NCBI GenBank assembly: GCA_902806575.1
Contig: CADCXD010000011.1
Span: 1-64,000 of the forward strand
Length of the DNA stretch: 64,000 nucleotides
Reading direction: 5' to 3'
DNA from: Jackrogersella multiformis
Lineage: Eukaryota; Ascomycota; Sordariomycetes; Xylariales; Hypoxylaceae
The position numbers were made by a program, and so were the translations under genes. This document shows, piece by piece, positions 22,115-34,703 of this stretch (the first letter of the stretch is position 1; every line of letters starts with the position of its first letter). The notes under the pieces were generated by a model that was not told where the DNA came from, did no database searches, and worked only from the letters and a program-made list of their open reading frames with translations.

Positions 22115-23764
22115 CTAAGCACCCGCAGATATGATGTCCGCAGCTTGTTCAACAACACCATAGAGGCTAGCCATCGGATGTCCGCCCACTGGGCTTGGGA
22201 AAACACTAGCATCACAGATTCTGAGGCCTTGGACTCCCTTTACCTTGAGGTTGTCGTCCACGACACTACCCATGGGGCAGCTGCCGGCAGCGTGGAAGTG
22301 GGCCACGCCAATAGCTCTAATCCGGCTCTCGATCTCACTATCAGATGACTGCAACGTAAGCGGCGTCAGACCCGGCAGCGCCACTTCCGATTCCACATAG
22401 TCTTTCATAGCTTCTGTGCCAAACATGAGGTTGAGCAGCCGCCTTACACCATGAATAAGGCAAGCGCGGTCGAGAGCGGTTGTGAAGTAGTTGGGCTCGA
22501 TGTGTGGGTATGGGCTGTCGATGTCTTGAGCCAGCGACACGCAACCGCGGCTGCTAGGCAGCGTGAGCATGACGGACGTGCAGATAATACTGCCATCGAG
22601 GGGGAGACCTGGAGCGAGAGGGTGGTAGAGGACAAGCGTCTCTAGGAAAACGCGGCCTGGCTGAAGCAGGGCTTCGCGCTCTGCACCCATGATGCCATCT
22701 TCGTCAAGGGCTTTCTCTAGTATATGGCGTGGAGGGCTCCCGTTGGCAGTCCAATCAGTTGGCATGCCAGCTACGAAGGCTGGATCGGACATATTAGGGT
22801 GGCCTACGGCGAGCCCGCGAGAAGGATCTTTGAGCTTGAACCACTGAAATAAGGCAAAATGGTCAAAATATCGCTGACCAACACTGGGGAGGGGCTGGAC
22901 TAGGGATATTCCGTGCCCGGATAGGACAGATGGTTCCCCAACACCCGAGCGGAGTAAAAGACGTGGCGTCTGCAGCGTACCCGCAGACAGGATAACTTCT
23001 TTCTTTGCTGTGACTGTCTGACCGTTTGCCAGCTTGACGCCAGTGGCCTTAGGCTCCCCACCTATTTTCTCGAACATAATCTGCGTGACTAGGCAGGATG
23101 TCTTTACATCCACACCATCTAATGAGTACGCAACATGGCTGGGTCGCCTCTTCCCATCCTCCCAACTTTCGTAGTATTCACTCAGCCCGGCCAGGTGGCC
23201 CGCAAAAGGGTCTAGGTTTCTCTCCATACCGAGCTCCCTCCACGCCTTCTCGAGGGGCTCACTGAGGGGGTATTTCCGGGTTTCATGACTCGCTTTGACT
23301 GAGGTAACCTTCATGGGGCCGTCGAAACCATGTCGTTCGGGGCTGGCGTTGGTATCATAGTAGCGTTCGGAGCGCTTGAAGTAAGGCAGCAGGCCGGCAT
23401 AAGTCCAACGGTGATCACCGCCCAGCCGAGTGGCCCAGGCGTCATAATCCGGGGGATCGCCGCGTGACCATCCGCCATAGTTGAGCACGCTACCGCCACC
23501 TAGTGTCTTTCCGGCTGTGAGCGTATGCGTGCGGCCTACCGTTGACGGCGTCGCAGCGGTCGAGAATTGCCAGTCCAAGGCGCTACCCTGCAGGGCAAAG
23601 CCGCCTAAGAGCGTAACGGTATCGTGCTCCGGGGCCGGGTCCGGGCCAGCTTCGACAACTAGAATAGAGGTGTCTGGAATTGCGCACTTGAGACGAGAAG
23701 CCAAGGAGCAGCCGCTGAGGCCCCCGCCAACTATTACGTAGTCAAAAATTGTGGATTCCGACAT
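22115..23764 (-). CDS. GMC-family FAD oxidoreductase
   Basis: This single-exon gene encodes 549 residues of a glucose-methanol-choline oxidoreductase, a FAD enzyme that oxidises alcohols to aldehydes. The ADP-binding motif is VIVGGGLSGCSLASRL at residues 10-25. GMC signature 1 is in GGGSVLNYGGWSRG near residue 90 and signature 2 in ILSAGTLQTPRLLLRSG near 260. The active-site histidines lie in HFHAAGSCPMG and GGHPMAS near the C-terminus. No signal peptide is seen, so it is probably intracellular, unlike the convergent BBE oxidase. Length is normal for the family. A specific substrate such as choline or an aryl alcohol cannot be assigned. Confidence 0.92.
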   Translation of the reverse strand: MSESTIFDYVIVGGGLSGCSLASRLKCAIPDTSILVVEAGPDPAPEHDTVTLLGGFALQGSALDWQFSTAATPSTVGRTHTLTAGKTLGGGSVLNYGGWSRGDPPDYDAWATRLGGDHRWTYAGLLPYFKRSERYYDTNASPERHGFDGPMKVTSVKASHETRKYPLSEPLEKAWRELGMERNLDPFAGHLAGLSEYYESWEDGKRRPSHVAYSLDGVDVKTSCLVTQIMFEKIGGEPKATGVKLANGQTVTAKKEVILSAGTLQTPRLLLRSGVGEPSVLSGHGISLVQPLPSVGQRYFDHFALFQWFKLKDPSRGLAVGHPNMSDPAFVAGMPTDWTANGSPPRHILEKALDEDGIMGAEREALLQPGRVFLETLVLYHPLAPGLPLDGSIICTSVMLTLPSSRGCVSLAQDIDSPYPHIEPNYFTTALDRACLIHGVRRLLNLMFGTEAMKDYVESEVALPGLTPLTLQSSDSEIESRIRAIGVAHFHAAGSCPMGSVVDDNLKVKGVQGLRICDASVFPSPVGGHPMASLYGVVEQAADIISAGA

Positions 23765-23887
23765 GGCTTGCTTGTTAAATCCACCTAGACATCTGGTAGG
23801 TGGTAGGTAGTAAATAAGCAGAGAGAATTACGGAAAGGTGAGAAGTAATAGGATCCAGAAGACCTTCAAAGTTAAAGATATTGTTAT

Positions 23888-23957
23888 CCTAGGTACCTAG
23901 GTACTTCCTAAAATGATTGATCAAAAAGATTTAAGTAGGTACCTACCTACCTAGGTA
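23888..23957. repeat. Cluster of CCTAGGTACCTAGG-type palindromes
   Basis: Two extended elements lie 30 bp apart in this spacer. Each is built from CCTAGG cores flanked by GTA/TAC and TACC/GGTA units, giving overlapping self-complementary sequence. It is one of the clearest clusters of the element that recurs in most spacers of this window. Confidence 0.7.
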
Positions 23958-24402
23958 TTTGCCACACGTTTTTACCTACCTTGAGGTACCTAGATAGGTA
24001 GCTGCTTAAATTAGGTATTGTCACCAACAGTGCAACTGCGACTGCGACTGCGACTGCGATCGACTGTAACCCAATGCACATGTCCGCCCTACAAGACGCA
24101 GTCAAAACAGTTACACGCATTTATGCAAGGGGGACAACGTTAATCGACACTTTAATTTTCATTGTTAATATAATATTCTGCAGTACCTACTAACCTAGGC
24201 AGTGACATTACGGAGATTAGAACGTAAATATTTTCAAGTATTTCAAAGTACTTACATACCTAGGTAAATACCTCTTAAGGTGCCAAAGTAACTTCATTGA
24301 AGCCGAATAATCAAACCTTTCATTAACCCTTCAACAACCTTTTGAGACGAGTCCATTGTTATACGCAAAACTTCGCTAACTTGCATACCATCGTTAAATC
24401 AG

Positions 24403-24747
24403 ATGACATCTTCGAATCTTATTGTTCCCGTCGTCGACGCAAGGAGAGGAGAGGTTTCTCTATTCGGATGTGTAGTATTTAGACATGATACACTGACCCA
24501 CGAACCAGGTATAGGCCTCGACCTCTCACGAGCCTTCCTCTCGCATATCGGCTCTTCGGAAAACCCATCATATCTGGACTTCGTCGTTGCAAACGCGGGC
24601 TTAAACATCGCGATTCGGTCCCCCAGCAAGGCAAAGCCCGGTCAACTTGCCGAATTCTTCAATGTACTACCGGCCCATTACGACTCGCCTAGGCTACACT
24701 TCCACTCCCAGCCAATGCGCCGGCGTGTCCACGGTTCGTGCCTCTAG
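24403..24747 (+). CDS. Hypothetical small ORF, doubtful
   Basis: This 114-codon frame starts with an ATG and has a fairly balanced amino-acid mix (begins MTSSNLIVPVVDARRGEVSL). It lies in a spacer otherwise full of short palindromes, with locally raised GC. I recognise no family, signal peptide or membrane segment. The opposite strand carries a similar-length frame over the same bases, so chance is a real possibility. Confidence 0.22.
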   Translation: MTSSNLIVPVVDARRGEVSLFGCVVFRHDTLTHEPGIGLDLSRAFLSHIGSSENPSYLDFVVANAGLNIAIRSPSKAKPGQLAEFFNVLPAHYDSPRLHFHSQPMRRRVHGSCL

Positions 24748-25867
24748 GAAGCATAAAAAGTCTACAGGGAATGTGGAAAAGTATCCGCTTCCCTACATAC
24801 CCTCCTAGATTATTAGGTACAAGTCTACGGTGCTAACAAGGCAAGCGGCGCATTTACCTATTGGTGCGCAAAATGCATTCTGAACATGCCGAAGAGGAAT
24901 CCATTCTGCAAGTTTTCTATCGATCCAGGGTGAGGGGGAACATGCGCCTACCATGTAAGTATTAAGGGTCCAAGGTCGCCAATGACGAAGCTAGCTTCGC
25001 GCAGACGGAGATTGGGAATATAGAAGCTAAGCTATGTATTAGACTAGGCAGAGGTTAGGGCTCGATAAAGCAGTTACCAGGATAGACGATGCGGTGGACT
25101 TTGTGATAATAGTTCAGGTAGTTAACACGACACCTCAAACACCATCCCCATCAAATCAGAAGCTCCTAGAAATATGAACTTGGTAACTGTCAAGAAAACT
25201 TTAGGGAGAATTCCTTCGATCAACGGCGGGGAGACCAAACGATAGTGTGGTAGTACCTGCCTAAGTACCTAGGTACTTAGGTACCTATAATCTCGGACTT
25301 TTGAGGGTTGCTTAAGTGAATCATTCCTTTGTCTTATTTTCTTGTTTTCCTAGGAGGTAATTGGTATGGGTCGTGTTGGTTTGTGATACCCCAACATGCA
25401 TAGCTAGCTCCTTAGCATACTACCAGGTACCTAGGTACCTACGAAAAGACCCCGGGAGCGTTGTGGATTGGTTCAAATAAGCTTAAATAATTAGGTACTT
25501 CCTAATGACCTAACCTACCTAGGGTAACTACCTACCTAGTTCCTTAGGTCCACTACACTACCAGGCACTAAGCTGCTAGTTACCGCTTACCGTTGCGACT
25601 TTAGCGCCAACTAAAGTAAGCTCCCGTCCCGGTGCGGACCTCACCGAGCCTTATTTCACTCCCCCATTGTACATTCCTTCGTCACAACAAAAGGAGATAA
25701 GTCCTACATAGGTTAGCATTAGTTACTTAAAGCACCGAGTACCACTGGGAAGCTTGTGATTCAACAATAGCCATAATAATAATAATAATCAGAATAATAA
25801 TCTTACATAGGTATGTGATGACTATTATAAATGTAGTACATATGAAGTTGTCATCTCTAGAACGTAT

Positions 25868-27049
25868 ATGACGATATACTGTACATTCACACAGCAGCCG
25901 AACATGAGGTCCACAAAGTATCATCATCTTATCGCCCTTAGGCGGGGTGGTCTAAATGTTTTCGGAAATGCATCAACCGGGTTTCAGCAACGTACCACCC
26001 GAATCCAATTACCGGGCCAGTTGCCGACCAAAGCAAGACATTTCGGTAACACTGCTATTCTCAAGCAGCAGCAAGGGGAAGACTCTGAGAACTTCTGGCG
26101 TGTTTCAGCGGACGACTCCAAGTTTTGGGATGACTACGTCTCAACCCGGCCAAGCTACAGCGCCACGTTCTACAATGAGATCTACTCCCATCATACCGCC
26201 CACTCCTCCCAGTGGGAGACTGCACACGATGTTGGCTGCGGGGCCGGCCAGGTCTCGGCGGAGTTGGCCTCACGCTTCGCCCACGTCGTCGCGTCAGATA
26301 TCAACGACACTCACCTGTCCGTTGCGCAACGCCAACTAGCATCTAGTTTCGGCCCTGAACGCATCTCGTTCACGCATGCCAAGGGCGAAGACCTAATCAA
26401 GCACCACCCGCCTGGTTCCGCTGATCTCGTCGCCGCAGCTGAGGCTATGGTGCTTATGGATGAGCAAGTGGCACTTGACAACTTCAAGAGCTTGCTGCGT
26501 CCTGGCGGTACCCTCGCATTTTGGTTCTACGGTCGTCCTACGTTTTCCGACCTGAAGCTGCGTGCCGAAGCTCAGCCGCTAATCGATGCCATCATGGTGC
26601 ACAACTGGGCCAAAGTGATCCGCGGCAGCGGTGAACGACGTAAAGCGGGCTTTAAGCGGGCAGCGGAGGGCATGGCATCGTGGCTTGACTATGTCCCACT
26701 AGATCCGGAGACGTGGACGGATGTAAGACGAATCAAGTGGAATCCTAGCGCCACTTTACCCTTCTTTGATGAAGAAGCATGCGGTTTCCCGATTCAAAGT
26801 ATTAGTAGTGTAAGACCTTGGGAGTACGTAGAAGAGCGCGAAGATCCGGAGTGGTGGCGAAACGATTGGGACCTTTCCGAGTTGAGGCGATATTTCAGTG
26901 TGCTGTTTCCAGGATTCAAGGAAGCTGTAGGGGAGGGAGATGCGGAAATTAACCAGTTGTTTCAAGAACTGAACGGCTATTTTGGGGGCGAGGATAAAGT
27001 GAAACAGTTCACCTGGCCGGCTGTGCTAGTGACAGCTACTCGAAAATGA
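25868..27049 (+). CDS. SAM-dependent class I methyltransferase
   Basis: This single-exon gene encodes 393 residues, or 381 from the second ATG at 25904. The Rossmann SAM-binding motif DVGCGAGQVSAELA is at residues 121-134, followed by VVASDIN (acidic ribose-binding loop) and the post-motif LLRPGGTLAFW. The arrangement FWDDYVSTRPSYSATFYNEI before the domain resembles fungal proteins annotated as trans-aconitate methyltransferase-like. Its N-terminal 60 residues are basic and poor in acids, so mitochondrial import is possible but unproven. Substrate is unknown. The nearest neighbours are a GMC oxidoreductase and a SAT4-type membrane protein; no shared pathway is evident. Confidence 0.88.
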   Translation: MTIYCTFTQQPNMRSTKYHHLIALRRGGLNVFGNASTGFQQRTTRIQLPGQLPTKARHFGNTAILKQQQGEDSENFWRVSADDSKFWDDYVSTRPSYSATFYNEIYSHHTAHSSQWETAHDVGCGAGQVSAELASRFAHVVASDINDTHLSVAQRQLASSFGPERISFTHAKGEDLIKHHPPGSADLVAAAEAMVLMDEQVALDNFKSLLRPGGTLAFWFYGRPTFSDLKLRAEAQPLIDAIMVHNWAKVIRGSGERRKAGFKRAAEGMASWLDYVPLDPETWTDVRRIKWNPSATLPFFDEEACGFPIQSISSVRPWEYVEEREDPEWWRNDWDLSELRRYFSVLFPGFKEAVGEGDAEINQLFQELNGYFGGEDKVKQFTWPAVLVTATRK

Positions 27050-27470
27050 TGCGAGCGGAATGTAAATATTCTACGGGGACGTTAATCAAATTAGGTAGTT
27101 ATTCCCTAATGGATTCTATATACATTAGGTACCCCTACATAATATTTTGATAATTGAGGGATTTTGATAATCGAGGTATTAGTGGTAGGTAGGTATATTT
27201 CAAAATGTCGGGCTCTAGTATCCTGCGATAGGGGGTAATTATCGCAGCTAGATCGGAGCCAGCTTAACTGCTCAGGAATATCACCCTGATTACACTTAAA
27301 AAGGACAATTGAAATTTCTCAAGTTTCAAAATGGATACGGAATCTAGTATGATTGAATCTTCCGCCGACGCATATTAGCATCGTATAACGGTATTCGTAC
27401 CTACCTTTAACTACCTCTCTATTCAAAATGCCTACTAAAACGCCATATTATCAACCTCACGGCATTACTT
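27050..27470. other. Convergent 3' spacer, nothing recognised
   Basis: This 421 bp lies between the stops of the methyltransferase and the membrane-protein gene. It is AT-rich, with a short direct repeat around TTTTGATAAT..GAGG near 27145-27180. It presumably holds both terminators. Confidence 0.4.
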
Positions 27471-28802
27471 TTATACATGGTCCACTGGGTGGCTACCTAA
27501 ATGGACACTCCGCTCAACAGTAATTCCGCGACCTACAGAAATATGTTCGTCTGAATGATTACTATCGGCGTGGATGTCTACGTCCACCCCACGCAGGTTG
27601 TCGGTGAGCCTAATGTCGTCTTTGAAGTCGCTCATAGACCCTAAAGGGTAGCTACGCCCATTGCCGCTGAGGCCGCTGCTACCATTATTTCGTGAGAAGT
27701 ACGAGTTCTGCTTCTTCTGTCGGACAGGACGACCACGTAATAAGAGCCAGATTGGTCGATAAGTCGGTAGGCATGCGCTAAGGACGGCTGTCGACAGCTC
27801 GATAACTGCCCAGAAAAAGACGGGCGAGGTATAATCTGCATAAGTCAGCCACCAGAACAATGTCGCGTTTCGTAGGCAAAGAATCATACATGTCTCGTCA
27901 TTGAAGTGCAGAGCCAGACTATCGCCGACGTGGACATAGATCAAGGCGCGGGTGAGACTGAACGCGCATACTCTGTATCACGGTTAGTATATGGGAAACA
28001 AAAGACTAGTAACGAGGCATGAAAACATACGTTGCGCCTAGCAGGAACATAACCAGCACGCCGACCTTCTGCTTCCATGGCAACTGCAACTTTAGAACCA
28101 TCGGGATTGGCATAACGAGGATAATCACGTCTATGATTATGTCTGAAATGGCCATGGCGTACCACAGTGCAAGCCCGTCTACGCAGTTGTTGTGGTAAAA
28201 GGGCTCTATGAACGGGGTGATCGGATAGCAGGTGAAGAGGTTCGCGAAGAAGAACGAGACCGTCCAGGAAATGACGAGGCCGAGTACAACTTGCGTGGCG
28301 ATCTTAAAAGGCTTGCCATAGAAGATGTTCATATAGAAGATCAAGATAGAAGCCTTCACGAATCCGAGGCCGACTGTGGAGAGAATGTTGACCGCGAGTT
28401 TACACTATAATAAATGTTGGTACCTGTCTCTTTTCTTGGAAGCTATGCCGTAGCCTACCTTCTCATAAATGACGAATCGAGGGTCGTCGAGTATAGGCTG
28501 TCCGTCTGGCCCGGTTGTCTGATGTTGGCCGAGTTGGCCGTCAACTGCAGCAACCAGTTGCACCACAGCACAGCCAATGGAAACAGCCTACATTGGTCAG
28601 CTACGCATTTTGACGGGAATGTGTTGGTATAGTGTACCATTGCAGCAATAACAAGATAGTCGTCTATCTTGATACCCTTTCCGAGAACCTTGGCCCACAG
28701 TCGCAAGCCGACGGCGACAATTGGTAGTATCATGAAGGCGATGCCAAGGCGAATCATCTGGCCTTGGGAGTAATTGTCGGCGATATCTTGGATGACACCC
28801 AT
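27471..28802 (-). CDS. SAT4/rhodopsin-like seven-helix integral membrane protein
   Basis: Four exons (28802-28638, 28587-28459, 28404-28031, 27972-27471) close to 389 residues after removal of introns of 50, 54 and 58 bp. The protein has about seven membrane segments and the family landmarks: GLRLWAKV before KIDDYLVIAAM, then GFVKASILIFYMNIF, CVDGLALWYAMAISDIIIDVIILVMPIPMV and a final WAVIELSTAVLSACLPTYRPIW. The C-terminal 80 residues are a hydrophilic serine-rich tail. This matches the fungal rhodopsin-domain (SAT4/PTH11-related) family, thought to include plasma-membrane receptors, although most members have no proven ligand. There is no CFEM domain before the first helix. Confidence 0.88.
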
Positions 28803-31800
28803 TGTGAGAGAGGGCGCCTTTGCGCGTGGCGCAAGTTTACGAGGATAAGGACGGTTGGTGGTGATGCTAAGAGAATAACGACTCTATGAGTTCACATAGA
28901 AACTCGAGATGTACTACTAACATTCACCAACAACCAAGCCAATATCTATACAACCGTAACACATGTCTACCAGGTCCAGAAGGCCACAACGTGGGGTCCA
29001 TGCATTATAAATATTCTCTTACGAATATGGCCGCATCTTACAACATCAAGCCCTACGAAAGGGGCAGGTGATGGCCGATACTGGTGCTACTGTGCCACCA
29101 ATACAAATCCCACAATAGCACCTTACCATTGCCTACCTTAGTTAGATATTCTAAACAGGTAGGAATTGACCACCAATCTTGTTTTTTTCTTATTTTCTTA
29201 TTTTCTCTTTACTTTCTTTATTTCCGCATAGAGGCTTTGGTTCGACATCCCACGTGTTTCTAATTATCTAGGTACCTGACCTACCTAAGTAGGTAGGCAC
29301 TTACTACCCTTAAGGTAGCATCTTTCCCTAGGTAGGTAAGATCAAGACTATTAGGATTATGTAGGTGGGGTTCTGAATTGCCTCAACCCATAATATATAC
29401 CACGTAACCCCTCATCATAGGTTTTAGCTGTGACATAATAGTTTTAGCTGGCATCCAAGAAGCGGATTAGGAGGATCATCTATAAGAGAATATGTAGCCT
29501 AAATTTTCATATATCTATGGCACATCAGTAACCTACAATGGTCACTTTTGAGTTCCAGAATCATAATACTTTAAATATAGCATACAAAAGGAGGATCTCA
29601 GCGACCTTTGAGGAAACAGAGAAGCAGGAAAATTGCAGAATACATCATGCCTAGCGAATGCCGGCGCTAATAAGTCATATGAGCGCCCGCCTTGGGTTTC
29701 TTTGAGAATCCTTCAGCAATGCTGACACGCATGATATGCTGTAAGACTAACAGGTTTAGGAGCCAACCAGGGGGGAGCTTATCGCCCAATCCACTGAAAT
29801 TAACCAATTATAAATTAAGTAAGGCTTAGTATATGCTCTTCCACGTACCATAGTATGTTATAAGCTATATCAAGCAATGACATTGTCTGGTTGTAATGGA
29901 GGGTTCCATCACTTAAAGCCTCATGGCGCTCCAAAGAACCGAAGAACTGCTGCAGAATTACGTATTATTGTGTTGAATGCAGCATTGTCTTTTGATGTTA
30001 CAGTCATGTATGCAACCTTCGAAAACTCCCTCTTGGGTCTTTGATCTAAGTTATAATAGCACCCTTATGTTTCGAACAACCAAGTTTTCAAAGAGTTTTA
30101 TTTAAGAACCTACGTAAGTCCATTCTGGAATTTGAACCTAGTAGAACATTTCAAAGGCCCGAAACTGAAGGATAAGTATACACTTATATCAGCTTATATT
30201 GATCCTTTACTTATTAACGGAGTTGGTTAATATATAAAATCGTAGTTTTATTTAGTTTAATTAATAATTGATAACGTGTACAGCTTATATAGAAAACTTC
30301 CTTTGCGTGAGTAGTTCTAATTTTAAAATGTGAGTCTTATACGAGGCGGTGTTAGCAACGCGTGGATTAAAAAATTACTTTATTAGGTACTTTACTTTCG
30401 TAAGGTTTATGGGTGTTTTTATATAACACTTAAGTTAAGTAATTTGTCTCAGTAAATTATTTCCAGGTCTTAATTTACAGATAAGATCGGGATAAAAGTA
30501 TATTAATAATTTTTAATTTTTGGTTAGTAGTGGCAATTTAATATTGACAACTCGTAGGTAAACATTATGATAACCCGTATGTTAAACAGTTAAAATATCT
30601 AACGGGCCTATGTGTTTATATTGTGAACCGAAGAGTGTGATTGTCAACTTAAGTGTTACATATAAATATGTGAATATAAAACGTTACAAGATAAATCCAT
30701 GACAGATTTTAACCGGCTATGTACTAGATTTGAACTCTTACGTATTATATTATGAAATATAGTAAGCGATAAATTTTACAGCTTAAATTAGGATTTCGCA
30801 ACATTGACAGGAGTGTTAACATTTCCCGGTGGAATAATTGGCAATAGTTTAGGTTATAAGCTGTAAGCATTGGAGTGATGATGCCCAGTAAAGGAGGCAC
30901 ATATGAAAGGACACGCTTGTAGGTATGGGACAAAGGAACCTTAGTATAAAGCACGGCAAGAAGTATTAATAAGGTAGGTAGGTCCTATAGAACCACTTCC
31001 TGTTTAGATAGTACACATGTATGTTGCGTCTAGTTAATACAAGCCCATCGCCTCCACCTTACCGTATAAGTCTTCAAAAGCAGTTATATTGATATTTGAC
31101 AACCTCGAATGTTAAACTTTTAATTCTCACAAGTGACTTAACTAGGTATTAACGTCTTATTATGAGAATCTTCGATATGCTCCTTAAATGATCTCTTTGG
31201 CTTCGTGCCAAGTTAGATATTACTTGGAGACCTTGTTTTTATGAAGGCTCATCATGTCTTAAGCCTCGTAATTAATAGGAGGTTATTAGGTAACTACCTA
31301 AGTACCTAGGTAGTTATGCGAGACTAACAAAAACATAGGACTTGGTTATTATTCTCTATAATGACATATCTAAGTTTATAAACACATAAGATTCAGGGGC
31401 CTTGGACATCACTACATTGGATATTATAGCACAATACCACAAGTATTAATTATTGGATGGCATATGCGAGTATTCGGAATGGTCTCTTGAATAGATAGGT
31501 ACGAGATATGTTAAATGATAGTGCTATCTTAAACGCAGTATACATGTTTATACTTTGATCTCGTTCCTTAAAGAGGCTTGGTAGGTGGTTTGGCCTTGTG
31601 TTACATAGTTCTGTATCTATATCAAATCCTAGTTAAATTCCAGATGAAAACATCTACTTTAGGCACACAACATTTACAGTTCTTTCAAGTGTTTCAAACA
31701 AGCATACCTAGGTATAAAGTTCTTGTTCTATATGATTAAAGCGTAACCATGAAGCTTCCGTCCCTGGCCCATTTCCGTGTTGTGTTGCAAAATACTAGAT

Positions 31801-33658
31801 GGTTCAACTCGGGAGCATGGCCAAACGTAGATTCAGAGTTTGTTAGGTGCCTTGTTCCTTGCATGAGCTGCCGACATCTCAGGGTCGACACCATCCGAGA
31901 AGCATTCACGTCGAACTTGGAACTAACCCCCTAAGAAGAGAACTGCTCGGTTGGATCTGCTACCTAACCTATATATGTAGAATCATCCGAGAGGAATGGG
32001 TCTAAAGCCGGTTTCATCATCACTCCCCCGCAAGTTGCGTATCCTGGCTTTGACTTGGAGCCTATCTGAGTTGGTGAATGTTCAAGCCGATGCGTGTCAC
32101 GGCTACCCCTATCTCGTCGACGACCGGGTTGGCATTCGTCGCGCGAGTTTTTCTACGCGGCAAGGGTCAGCCAATTTTCATAGGATTATACACTAGATGC
32201 AACTACTTTTGTAGACTGTGTATGTTCCGGCATAGTTGGCATTCAAATGTTACTACGTAGAAGTTGGAGCGGAACAATCTAGACCTAGGCCCTTGCTGGC
32301 CGCCGATGATCTACGGATATGCCCAAGCATACATACCTGGGTACCGTACCTATATTAAATATTACCTATGTCACTGTGTAAGCTATGCAAGAGGGGGAGT
32401 TTCCTTAATGACGTTGTCGGATTATGGACTTTCCGTCGATGGTTCAACTCACAAAGACAACGAAGCGAGAAAGCCGCGCACATTAGAAGACTAAGCTAAC
32501 TACACTAGGTACCTATGTAAAGGTGTTTATGCGAAAGATATCGAGCTAAGCGAATTTCTTCCTATGCCCTATGTAACTAGGTACATATAAGTATGGAGGA
32601 TCGGATATTGATAAATGGGTTGTAGATGGTATTCTGATAGATGCCTAATGTAGAAAACATCAAGGAACGGCATCCATCTAGAGCAGGGAGGGTCTATCTC
32701 TGCATGTCATCCCGTCTCTGCTTTACTTACATAGTAGGGATATGTAAAAGGCGCGCCATTAAACGTCATTGAAGGATCGCGCGTACTGTAAATGTACCTA
32801 CCATACATAACCGCTAGCAGTACAATACCATAATATAATAATCTTGGATATTACTGGACCGAATTTACAAAATTACATTATATTTGACAGAAAGACCATT
32901 TAACTCACTGGGCTGCTGGGTCGACATGTGAGAGACGCTTTTTATCAATACCTAACACTGAATAACACTGAATACCTCCTAATCTGTTAATGTAGGTTGA
33001 AAAGGTAGGAAAAGTTGTTGGTTTCATTACCTAGGTGCCCTAGAAATACCCAAGAAATACCCAAGACAGGTGCCCATAATCCATTACATACCCTCCTGAG
33101 TGTTTTTATACCAAGAACCGAAAAAGCTCAGAGCATCGTACTATGTACAAGGCGTCCGAGGAATGGGAAACAAATCAGAAGTCTAGCTCGGTTGGAGCCT
33201 TTAGTTGGCCCCTGGAACTAGACCAAAAATTGCTTGTTAATCCTGGTTTCTTCCCCGTCCCTGGTTCAGTGGTTCCTGATGATCCTGATGAATCCTAGCA
33301 ATATAGCTCCACCGTGGGATCGATCTCCTGACGAGGGTTAAACGTTGTAATATTAGGTACATGCACTATACTTACCTAGTGTAGTGTAATGTACGTAGGC
33401 CCTCAGGCCCCTTTAAGGCTACTAGGTACTTAGTAGCCTAGTACGGATGTACATTTATAGTACTACCTTACGTACCTATGCTGTTATGTAAATGATGTTG
33501 TTAATATGATATTAGATAATCATATTAAATCAGTTCTGGCTTATCCATTGGCCTTTGTCGGTAGTGTAACTATAATATCATTACGAAGAAATGGATGGAA
33601 GGGGAAAATAAAAACATATTGGCTAAAGAGCTAACCTGATAATGTGCCTACTATGTAT

Positions 33659-33680
33659 TACCTAGGTAGGTACCTAGGTA
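33659..33680. repeat. Double TACCTAGGTA palindrome
   Basis: Two CCTAGG cores separated by TAGGTA units lie in the gene desert. The sequence is self-complementary over most of its length and belongs to the same dispersed family. Confidence 0.65.
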
Positions 33681-34623
33681 TTTAATGCAGTTTAAATTAA
33701 TGTTGGTGGGCAGCTCATTATCACCAACCCTCGTTCTAGATCTAACCCCTTACTACCTAATCTATCGCAAGTAGTGTAATTTTCCAAGCTATCTATGTAC
33801 TTACTAAGCTCTTTAAGCACTCGGCATTTCCAAGGTTCTGTTGAACTTAGGCTATCAGTATTAGGGAGGTATTTGTTTTCATTGTTTACCTACCTACGTA
33901 GTAAGTAAATTATATGTATGTTTACTTCGTATCATCTTTAAATTGTACTTCATTCGTATTCTCTTATGTTTTGCATATTACATAAGGTACCTACCCAGGT
34001 ACCAAGTATTTAGGCAGATTTCCTTCCACCCCTGATAATTTTATTTATTTTCTTTTTCTCTTTCCCCACATTCAACCAATTTCTCCACTCTACACCATAG
34101 CTGGAAGCTGTCCGATTGTTCTGTTCGAATAACCTTATGGACCATTAGACAAAGTTAGCTGGTACCTGCTGGGTTAGGTACTTGGGTAAACCTAACCAGA
34201 GCGAATGAGAAGCTCGATTCCCCTTTTTCCTAATAGTACTAGCACTGGCTACACAAAGTGCTAGTACCTTCATAGTACTATGTAAGTTCATAGGTAGTTC
34301 CTACCTAGGCTAGCTCCAGGGCTAGCTCATTACCTAAACCCGTACCATAGACCCGTACCTACAGTAGGCTCATGGGCAGGTGCATGGGTAGGTGCATACC
34401 CCTCCTCGTTGCTTCTGTGCTCAGTGCTCAGTGCTCAGTGTGCTGATCTGATCGATCTCTGATTGCTTAATCGGGACGAGTGCTCGGTCTGAACTTATGT
34501 ACACCATAACCGGGTCAGCTAACCAACCAGATCGAACCTACCTAAGACAGAAAAATTAAAAAGGTCTGAGAAGGGGGAAAAAAAGGGTGTTCGTAACACG
34601 TGTGAGGACGAGAAAGAAGAAAG

Positions 34624-34703
34624 TCCAAACCAGAAACCAGAACCCAGAACCCAGAAACAAGAAATCAGAAACCAGCAGAAACAAGAAACAAGAAACAAGA
34701 AAA
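34624..34703. repeat. A-rich CCAGAA/ACAAGAA microsatellite
   Basis: Imperfect repeats of CCAGAA pass into ACAAGAA units, 100 bp before the Urc4 start codon. The placement suggests it is part of the promoter or 5' leader. Confidence 0.65.

Larger units (their letters stand above)
23765..25867. other. Intergenic spacer rich in TACCTAGGTA palindromes
   Basis: This 2.1 kb spacer is among the densest for the dispersed palindrome, with extended copies at about 23888-23906, 23935-23957, 24257-24266, 25264-25287 and 25426-25441. A microsatellite (ACTGCG)n lies at about 24034-24063 and a short TAA run near 25781-25803. One 114-codon frame at 24403-24747 (+) is listed separately. Confidence 0.55.

Noticed and set aside
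22341..23741. Frames on both strands within the GMC gene
   Set aside because: They are out-of-frame shadows of a 549-residue intact protein.
33240..33345. Possible tRNA gene (GGTTCAGTGGTT and similar)
   Set aside because: No matching B box or cloverleaf stems could be formed.
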